DNA of 64,000 bases from Parelaphostrongylus tenuis (Eukaryota > Nematoda > Chromadorea > Rhabditida > Metastrongylidae): NCBI GenBank assembly GCA_019055375.1, contig JAHQIW010006057.1:1-64000 (forward strand), written 5' to 3'. Numbering within the stretch: the stretch's first letter is position 1; each line of letters begins with the position of its first letter. Shown piece by piece: positions 56,301 through 64,000 of this stretch. A program made the translations under genes and the position numbers. Below the pieces are notes generated by a model. The model saw only the letters and a list, made by a program, of their open reading frames with translations. It had not been told where the DNA came from and did not search any database.

Positions 56301-58340
56301 TTCTCCGTTTGCTGTTGTGACCGAGCCCGAGCGGTATAAAAAGGCACTGGTATTTTGTCGAGTCATGCGAGTGGTGTAATATAACATACGTTTAAAGCTC
56401 TGAAGAGACAAAGTGACAGAGGAGTTCATCATCAAAGTGTTACTGCTAAGACTATAATATCTTCGTCTGCTAAGCAGGACAGTCTTGGAGATTTACTAAT
56501 GTGATTATTGGTGCCATCAAGGTTTATAGAAAGAATACTAATCAATCGGCAGACGCAAGATCATCGGTTAGAAAAGTGGAAATCTACTAAACTCTGATGC
56601 ACTCAGTCAGTTTTATTTAGATAAAAATTGTTTCTATGCAAACCAACTATGCAAAAAGTGTACCCTAGAACTCTTCTGGACAAATGTACACTGGTAAGTG
56701 AAGACAGATCGTTCGAGAAGTGCTTTACTGCGGTACTGATACGACGCGTCTATGGACACCTGCACAACAGCGAAAAATAATTGTGAACACCTCGATGGCT
56801 CTAAAATAACAAAGGTGCTAATCTGCTGGACAAACATATTCTTATAGTAATCTTATCTTAATTAAAGAATCTCAGGAATACTGAATAGGCACTTCAAAGT
56901 CAAATGATAGTGAATTCAAAATTATGCACTCAATCAAGAGGCATATCTACTTTTATTAGTAGGATGGGCGTGATGTTGTTCCTGCTCCTGGAATAGGAAC
57001 TGTTTGGAAATCATTACTTACTTTGATCATAAGGCGTCACAGTGGTGAATTTTCTTCATCAGCATAAATTCTCTGACTGACCACAGTATCGCATCAAGCG
57101 AAAGTAGAATGTTGTGACGAAACTGTTCGTCGCTCAGTAATTCAGTTGAAAGGGACGGGATGCTTATTCAGCTATGCAAACTGTTCACTATAAACTCAAC
57201 CGATGATTGAACAGTGCTAACTATGCTTTCAATTGACAATTCATGAGCTAAAAACATGTCACTTTACTTTCCAAATAGAGGAATTCTCGTCATCATATTT
57301 GATTTGAGAGAATCGTAGCTTTCCATGACGTGTAATGCCATCCTAGAGACCAAAAGATTCTTTAGAAGTTAATTTCTTACTAGTGCAGTTCGTGATAAAG
57401 GATGTAGAGAATGACATGCTCTGAAATATGGCGCAATTTACACTTATACACTCCAATATTGAAGATGTTGGAGTACCAATGAAAAGTCATTTTTAGGTAA
57501 GCGAACACCATCTTGAGCATTTGAGCAGACTAGACCTTGGCCACCACAAACACCGCACAATCACAGCAGTCAAAATGAAACCAAATTTCTCTAGCAATCA
57601 GTTTCCACTAATGATATGGAGAACTAATTTCTTTCACTATATAGTTTGATACACATAGCGAAGAAAAAAGGCTCTAGAAAGGCGTAAGAGACTTAAAAAT
57701 GGTATTGAAGGGCCATAATTACCGTACTACGGGCACCATAATTCTCCTCACAGCATTTTTTGTGTTTGATAGCAAACATCCTTCATATCCGTCTTTTATT
57801 AAACTTAGTATGGATAATCAGCACTTTTTTCTATTGATAAGCTACACAAGTTTGCTATGAATTTTTAACATGGCAAATCCAAGGTAGTATCGCTTTGTTC
57901 AAGGTTACGACTTTCCGATTTGAGGGTCAATAGCTGTTGTTCTCCTCAGTACATCGTATCGGGACCAATCGGGGAAGGTGAGGCACATTAAGCAGCGCCT
58001 GAGCTCTACCCTCTCATGCACGACACTAGCTTATGTGAAGCGACTTGACAGAGGTTGTAGGACGGTCCTTGGGCCATTCCGGACGGAAATATTTGCTATT
58101 CCTTTAGCAGTCCATGCTATAGTAGTAGTATTGGCATTAGCCAGCATTTACGACAACAGCAACGGTGTCTGCTTAGGCCATCGTTCTCAGAAAATCTATA
58201 TATTCATGACTTCTGGTTCATCGGTAAATTTATGCACAGTAGCTTCTTCCTTGTGTCACCTCTATAACTGAAGGGGCATTTATTGAAGACCAAATGAAAT
58301 TGTTTTTCTTTACCCACTTTTTGGGGTGGTATGATGTTAT
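56301..58340. other. Intergenic, nothing recognised
   Basis: No supported gene. A 97-codon frame at 57978-58271 has a hydrophobic centre (IPLAVHAIVVVLALASIY) but no second copy and no splice evidence. Confidence 0.45.
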
Positions 58341-58565
58341 AGATTTACCCAATGTTATAGAGTGGCGTGCAAAACTTCAGCGCCAGGCAGTACTAGAACC
58401 CGCACCTCAGAGCGCGTGCTCCATCCGTTACACTACTGACGCCCACTTTGCACATCGCTCTTTCTACGCTACTTCGCATCTATCTGTCATCCTAGACCCG
58501 CCTGACGCTAAAGTTTTGCACATCACTCTATAACACTGGGTATATCTATAACATCATACCACCGC
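58341..58565. repeat. tRNA-like inverted-repeat element, complete, long TIRs
   Basis: The left end (TTACCCAATGTTATAGAGTG, GCGTGCAAAACTTCAGCGCC) mirrors the right end (GACGCTAAAGTTTTGCACAT, CACTCTATAACACTGGGTA). The arms match over about 60 bp. This copy shows most clearly that the family is an inverted repeat and not an ordinary SINE. Confidence 0.82.
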
Positions 58566-58636
58566 TATAAGCGATTAAATAAAAGAGTATCATTCAATCT
58601 ATAATACCCAATATCTAACAGCGTAACTGGGTCTAA

Positions 58637-58936
58637 GAGCACATGTGGCGCAAAGGTTAGAGGTGCTCTGCGTCGCACACGAGGTCAATGGTTCGATCTC
58701 GCGCTCATCACCAAGCCATCCATCCCTCCGGGGTCGGTAAATTGGTACCAGGCAGGTCTCAGACTTGTCTGGGAGGATAAGCAGCACTGACTCGGTTCAG
58801 CGGGAGGCCTCCGCGAGTCATTGTAAAGGCCAGATATGCATTCAATCACCTTCAAACGAAGTTAAAAATTGAAGTCGAATGCATGGTGCATTCCTCAGGG
58901 ATTGATCAACGTCGAGAGCTTTATCCTCTTGTCCTT
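58637..58936 (+). mobile_element. tRNA-derived SINE copy S5 with 13-bp target duplication
   Basis: The head GAGCACATGTGGCGCAAAGG and TTAGAGGTGCTCTGCGTCGC carries an A-box region, and the B box is GGTTCGATCTC. The body reads GGGTCGGTAAATTGGTACCA and GGATAAGCAGCACTGACTCG, and the tail GAGCTTTATCCTCTTGTCC. TAACTGGGTCTAA stands on both sides (58624-58636 and 58937-58949) as a perfect target-site duplication, so this 300-bp span defines the SINE exactly. It is the best preserved of the five copies. Confidence 0.93.
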
Positions 58937-58949
58937 TAACTGGGTCTAA

Positions 58950-59045
58950 TGTCGAGACCGACTACCCGGACCAGGCCGTAGACGGCTGGCAGCTGAGAGA
59001 AACGATGCGCAGTGGCGTAGGAATAGCGATGTGCGAAATCAAACA
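58950..59045 (+). repeat. tRNA-like element, truncated against RTE
   Basis: Starts TGTCGAGACCGACTACCCGG and runs through GGCAGCTGAGAGAA and GATGCGCAGTGGCGTAGG to GATGTGCGAAATC, where RTE sequence begins. The same 90 bp restart at 59837 after the RTE. Confidence 0.78.
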
Positions 59046-59831
59046 TCAGCCAAGCAGAACAAATGTTGACTGATTTCGATAACGCCTGTGGAAAGATTGG
59101 TCTTCAACTGAATCTAACTAAAACAATGTTCATGAGGAACGGATGGGTTCGCAATGCCCCATTCACGCTCAACGGAACGACAATCTCCAAATGCTCCAGT
59201 TACGTCTATCTAGGTCGTGAAATCAACATGATGAACGACCTAGCTCCAGAGTTGAGCAAGAGGAAACGAGCGGCTTGGGGAACCTTTAAGAGCACCGAAG
59301 ATGTAGTGAGGAGGACAAAGAAACATCCGACTCCGTGCCCACCTTTTCGACTCGACAATTATCCCTGCCTACAGCAGAAACCTGGTCGCTACGTAAGCAG
59401 GATGAAAGATCACTTGCCGTTATCGAACGTGCAGTCGAAAGGTCGATGCTAGGAGTATCCCGTATGTCGCAAATGAGAGAAAGGAGCCGAAGTTCCGACC
59501 TACGTCAACGATCGAAAATCAGAGATGCCGTTCTACACGCCAGGATATCGAAAATAAGGTGGGCCGGACACGTGATGCGCTTCACACGACAACCGATGGA
59601 CGAGAGCCGTTACCGACTGGATTCCTCGGGACGTCAAGCGCTCTAAAGGAAGACCACTGACCCGTTGGTCCGATTTCTTCACGAAAGCGATGGAAGAAAG
59701 ATATGATGCTCAGCGAATCCCTAGAGCGAGGAGGACCCACTGGGCTACTCTTGCACGCGATAGGGAAAAATGGAAGAGTTGCTGGTACCCGCTCGAGTCA
59801 CTCGACGATCAACGGGGCGACAGATGATACA
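59046..59831 (+). pseudogene. RTE-type retrotransposon 3' part, best preserved copy
   Basis: The frames in order read AEQMLTDFDNACGKIGLQLN, LTKTMFMRNGW, FTLNGTTISKCSSYVYLGRE and INMMNDLAPELSKRKRAAWG. In shifted frames DERSLAVIERAVERSMLGVS, DAVLHARISKIRWAGHVMRF, GRPLTRWSDFFTKAMEERYD and ARRTHWATLARDREKWKSCW follow, with the stop after DQRGDR. This is the region downstream of the RT catalytic site through to the end of the RTE polyprotein. The endonuclease and FADD are absent because the copy is 5'-truncated. At least two frameshifts break it. Confidence 0.9.
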
Positions 59832-60040
59832 GGTGAATGTCGAGACCGACTACCCGGACCAGGCCGTAGACGGCTGGCAGCTGAGAGAACGATGCGCAGT
59901 GGCGTAGAAAAGCGATGTGCAAAATGGGCGCCAGTAGTGTACCGGATAGAGCACGCGCTCCCGGAAAGAGTGAGGTGCGGGTTGTAGTCCCGTCTTGCGC
60001 TAAAGCTTTGCACATCACTCTATAACACTGGCTATATCTC
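59832..60040 (+). repeat. tRNA-like element directly after the RTE stop
   Basis: A complete half: TGTCGAGACCGACTACCCGG through GCGATGTGCAAAATGGGCGCC, an A-box-like TAGTGTACCGGATAGAGCAC, a changed B box (GGGTTGTAGTCCCG), and the end TTTGCACATCACTCTATAAC. It starts five or six bases after the last RTE codons. Confidence 0.8.
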
Positions 60041-62056
60041 GAACATTTATTATCTGACGAACTGGAAAACATCAGTTGCCACAATTCCATTTATTAATTT
60101 CATAGAGTGTACTATCAGAAGGAGTAGTTAATCCTCTCGATTCACATAGTTCCGCTTATTATTAATGTTTGCATGTAAGAAGAAACGTAGCTCTTACTAA
60201 GACATAAATTAACGAAGGTATTACAACGATGTTTGTGTGATAAAGACTGTCAACTGAATACTATACAGTAATCCACACGAATTAGCGCAGTGAGACAGCT
60301 TCGGTCACGTGATCTTCGAGGAAACGGCCTTACAAAAGCAGTGATCGGAATTCTGTGACTTGGTTCAGTATCGTAATGAAAGCACAAGAAGATTACTGTG
60401 GCGAAACTGTTCGTTGCTCAGCAATTCAAATAAACGACATTCAACGACTGAAAAACTGAACTGCTTGTTCAGCTTCTATGATTCTTCAAAAAAAGTCGTA
60501 AAAGGCTTTTGACTATGCAGCAGTAAGGGTGCTTTCGAATGATTATTTGAGAGGAGGAAGTAAAATTCATCTTGTCCTAGTGGGATAAATTTAGTCAATT
60601 CATTCAGTATCAGTGAATTCTCGGGTTACACATTACATTGTGTAGAAATGGGCTGAGACTTACGAAATAAAGGAAATGTTCAATTCTCAATTCGTTTGAG
60701 ATGCTTCATCAGTAAAGGGTGCTTATATAATAGCTGTTCAAGCTATCGCGTAGTGCACATCAATTCATGAACTGAAGACCAGTTTTGCTATCATACACTG
60801 GCAAGAGATTGGAATCGTATTAAGCAGCTCTGTGCATCTTCCACAGAAGAATTTTTCAATGCTTTGAAGCCTTGTTTTGGGTCTAAAATTGGATCAATAA
60901 AAAATGATTGATCACTGCACAAGTCGTCGATAATTCTTTTCAATCGACATTTCTGAAAAAAAACTTTTTTAAGATCTTCCTAAAACAGTTACAGGAAGAG
61001 AAACTGCAGAAGAGTTTGCACCTTCACACAAATGCAATGAAGCTTCATCATACTGACTATCAACAACAAACACAATCGCAAACTTTCTTTGTCTGCAAAT
61101 CATGGAAACTTTTTAAACTGACGGTGCTACATGAACTTCCCACCTTCATGTGAAACTTAGGACGTCTGAGATTGTAAGTAAAGAAGTGTTCAGCTCAGTG
61201 TCACGTTAGTCGTGCTTTTAAAACATCCACTTTGCTTTCTTCTTCTTGTAAGCCAGCAATTCCATCGTGTTGCAGTCGTGTGCCTCACAACGCAATCTGA
61301 AACGTGAGTGCGGTTGCTTTACAATGAATAATCCTGATGTGGTTCCTCATTTTCTCGTTGCATGGTGAAATGATGGACCAGTTTCATTCCTCGCCTGTTT
61401 GTGTATTTTACTAAAGAAACGCCGTAGTTCCTATATAGCTATCAATCGACCTCGCCGTCATAAGATGGGTTCAACAAGAGTGCTAAATTAGAAGGTTGAT
61501 AAGAGATATGTGATCAAATGCGGCTTCGAAATTCTGAAATCATTGTGAAAAACGTTTCAAACGTCAGCGCTGAGTCGCTGCGAATTATTTACTTTTGGGG
61601 AAGTCACAAAAAATGTGGCAGCATCACCAATGAGGCGGAACCAGATTTAAGCCGTGGCACCTGACGAATCGACGCACTCACTAAATCCCTACTCGATTGG
61701 TCTTGTTCACAAATCTTATTGTAATTCAGTACTTGTCATGTACTTCATTTCAATAGCCGATTCCCCTGTGCTCGTAACTATCAGAATCTGTTATCAAACA
61801 TGCTGCAAAAGTATTTAGTTCGTATTGTATCATGAGCCTATCATGAGTCTGTTATGGCATTTATGCAATGTAATTTCCTGGAAGGAAATGGCTGAACGAA
61901 AGGCACCGTGTTTCTGACAAGCTGCAATGGCGAGAAATTGTACAAGTGCCATAACAGACCTAATGATAGGCTCAAAATTATTATCAGATATGTATTGTCT
62001 TGAACGATGTCTATAAAAACAGACGAATGTAAAGGCATGAGTTTGTATTATTTGTT
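60041..62056. other. Intergenic upstream of copy C
   Basis: No supported gene. Two minus-strand frames at 61830-62141 overlap exon 1 of copy C and are shadows. Confidence 0.5.
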
Positions 62057-62060
62057 TAGA
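62052..62060 (+). promoter_or_regulatory. Possible trans-splice acceptor before copy C
   Basis: TTTGTTTAG lies 17 bases before the ATG of copy C. Nematode spliced-leader acceptors are short pyrimidine-rich tracts ending in AG a few bases upstream of the start. A similar site (TATTTGTATCAG, ending at 50120) precedes copy F. Inference only. Confidence 0.4.
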
Positions 62061-62076
62061 TTCTTCGGACACTAAA

Positions 62077-63578
62077 ATGAAAATTTTTGCAAATGTGGTA
62101 CAATATCCGATGGGTTCCACAATGGTTTTTCTGCTAGCCACAATCCGGACAGTGTCTGGATGTGGAGTGATGCCTGCAGGTCAAGGTAATGAATAAGAGA
62201 CTGTTATAGTACTACGTAGGTCTTCGATAGATGGCAATTTATGAACGTTGATCAAAATGAATGCATCAAATGCTCACCAGTACGCAAATGTTATTTCAAT
62301 CCAAGTCTTTTAATGAGAGATTTTTGATTTCATACGAAAAAATAAGCCTCAAAATCACTAAACATAGTACATCCACTTTTAATTATACTACAAGAACGAC
62401 AAAATTACATTGCAGCTAGGACTGTTACTTTTACCGTCACCGGCTTCACTTTGCCTGTAGCCATGGTTTACACGGAAGAGCCCAATGTTGTTGCGAGAGT
62501 GCCTGGCATTGCAACCAGTGAGGCCGGAGCTAAGGCGTCTGTAGAACGTCTTGTGATGCAAACAGTAAGTTGACACTTTTAGATTTCAGGATTCCTTCGC
62601 GAATTTTGAAAGCGTGGTCAGCTCCGCTATTGTAACATTTCGTCATCCTTTTACTACTAACATGACTCACTTAGCTTCACATAATTCGATTGAAGACTCT
62701 TCAAATTAATTCTACCAAAAAGTGAAAAAATCGTCGTTCAGGTCTTTGACGCTCTTGAAAGTCAAGGTCGTAATGCATTCCTACCCGATGCTGTAATCGC
62801 AACCATTTTGAGTCAACTTAGTGTCAAGACCAGCTACAAACCATTGAAATGCCAGATGGTTACTAGCCCAGAGGAGATGCGTGGGTCTTTAATAATAAAC
62901 AAGTATTCGAATGATGGCACACAGAAAGGGTGTGACAAGCTTAGATAGTAGAAATGTATTCTTCTTCAAATGAAACGACATAAACAAATTCTAATGCCCT
63001 AGAGTCAAGGGAGTACTAACTTCAAATCGCATTGGATTCAAATTCTTCAAATTGAGGCTTTTTCTAAACGGGTTTTCAATACCACCCCCACAAAAAGACA
63101 TATTTCAATGCAACAGGTAGTGGTTGGAAGAGTTTTGAAGAATGGAAGGAAATCGGTGTATAATTTGTTTTCAGGTTTCAGTTTTATAGTAACAAAGAAA
63201 TGTGCCTTTTAAGACTCATAGTTCTTTGCAGAAAATGAAGGTGATAAGAAATTCTGCATAATCGTCGGCAACACGGTGACGGGAATTTGTACTACTGATG
63301 CTAATCCAGCCAATGCAAAGTGCACTGCAACAGATCCGGGCAAGGTGACAGTAACAAGCGTCCCCAGCGATCACTTAACAATATCAGGAACTCTCTCGGT
63401 TAGACTTGCTTTGTTTTTTGCACTCATTTCGTAAAAAAAAGTTATGCAGACCACAAACATCATCATGGCAAACTGGTCGAAAGCGATGTGGCAAAGTGTA
63501 GTGAACAGAGCAATTCGAATGCTGGCATGGGGTCCATATGGATCGCACTTTTTCTCTGCATTTGCAACTGTCAACTGA
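62077..63578 (+). CDS. Secreted-family gene copy C, intact, 230 residues
   Basis: Five exons: 62077-62185, 62416-62564, 62742-62880, 63232-63398 and 63450-63578. They total 693 bp in one open frame. Introns are 51 to 351 bp; the donor of intron 4 is GTTAGA as in all paralogues. The protein starts MKIFANVVQYPMGSTMVFLL, a signal peptide probably cut near SG before C29. The blocks are CGVMPAGQ (29-36), FTVTGFTLPVAMVYT (42-56), SEAGAKASVERLVMQ (71-85), FLPDAVIATILSQL (99-112), FCIIVGNTVTGIC (140-152) and TTNIIMANWS (189-198), and the end is FFSAFATVN. Five cysteines (29, 123, 141, 152, 163) are all conserved in copy F and suggest disulfides. There is no C-terminal membrane segment, so it is probably soluble and extracellular. 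I know of no assigned function. It is the only fully intact member in view. Confidence 0.92.
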
Positions 63579-64000
63579 ACTGCAATGTACCTGAAACTGT
63601 TTTTTTTTGTGGATACCGCATTGTAGCTTTATAATTGCAATAAACTGGCAATTCACATGAGTGTTGAATAGTCATAGTATGTAGTGAATTAAATCGATAA
63701 ATACAATGTGATGAATTTGGATTTAGAACCTTTCCTAGAAAAGGACTAAGAAGCTTAGAAAGCATCAAGAGGGGATCTGTGTTCAAAACTCAAATACTCA
63801 AGTATTCATAGCTTAAATACTACTGAAATTATCAGGGGCAACTCAACTTTGCCGCAAAGATGTTTTCGTATGGGCGCTGTGACAAATGGCTGACAAAAAA
63901 GTTGCAAATTTTGATTCTTGTCCAAAGCATTTTGAGATTGAAATTCAGTTTTTTAGAAACTGAAAATAAAACGATTGTACTTCTTCCAACAATTCCCAAG
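63579..64000. other. Downstream of copy C, nothing recognised
   Basis: AT-rich sequence; a possible polyadenylation signal AATAAA-like GCAATAAAC lies about 68 bp after the stop (63639-63647). No further gene is visible. Confidence 0.45.

Noticed and set aside
57978..58271. 97-codon frame with a hydrophobic segment, possible membrane protein
   Set aside because: Single short frame, no homologue in the window, no exon structure; not enough to call a gene.
59703..59987. 94-codon plus-strand frame
   Set aside because: It fuses the wrong frame of the RTE tail to the tRNA-like repeat; the correct RTE frame is TRWSDFFTKAMEERYD.

Overview
This window looks like nematode nuclear DNA, most likely from a clade V strongylid (hookworm-like) worm. 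That assignment is inference. It rests on short introns, a nematode-type secreted gene family with conserved splice junctions, trans-splice-like acceptors just before start codons, and a dense mixture of RTE, Penelope-like, mariner and tRNA-derived repeats. I see nothing bacterial, no rRNA and no CRISPR. Almost all of the open reading frames are short and are not genes.

The only clear host genes are seven loci of one family of small secreted proteins of about 230 residues. The standard gene has five exons. Its protein has a signal peptide ending before CGV-x-P-x-GQ, a VTGF-LPVAMVYT block, an FLPDAVI-x-x-IL-x-QL helix, an NTVTGIC core and a C-terminal TTNIIMANWS block. One copy is intact (62077-63578). 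One is cut by the window edge (1-337). F (50145-53320) and B (14139-15959, minus) keep all five exons but carry frameshifts. D (18989-19489, minus) keeps only exons 1-2, E (41499-42610, minus) has lost its 5' part, and X (5007-5250) is a remnant. I cannot assign a biochemical function.

Two tandem segmental duplications shape the middle. Unit 15440-18969 was copied to 18970-21434; the breakpoint lies in intron 2 of gene B and so created the truncated copy D. Unit 27122-30561 was copied to 30562-33970. A third, older homologue (43360-45910) lacks the Penelope insertions and acts as an empty site.

The most striking content is a set of hammerhead ribozyme repeats. At 1158-1978 a roughly 288-bp unit occurs once on the minus strand and about 1.85 times in tandem on the plus strand (period 287 bp). 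Each unit carries a type I hammerhead whose core is CTGATGA, a 4-bp stem II, GAAA, a short palindromic stem III and a 6-bp complementary stem I. Decayed relatives lie at 11915-12330 (the same head-to-head layout) and 23568-23787. These resemble the retrozyme-like circular-RNA repeats known from animals, which are thought to move with Penelope-like elements. Several Penelope-like copies are present (10338-11405, 33519-35885, 36860-39160 and fragments), with reverse transcriptase and GIY-YIG domains and an inverted 3' end placed at the 5' side.

Other mobile DNA includes RTE-type non-LTR fragments, a 740-bp mariner deletion derivative flanked by TA, a mariner C-terminus inside an intron of gene F, a tRNA-derived SINE with a 13-bp target duplication, an inverted-repeat family with tRNA-like arms, and several fold-back elements. 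The long stretches between these show nothing I recognise.
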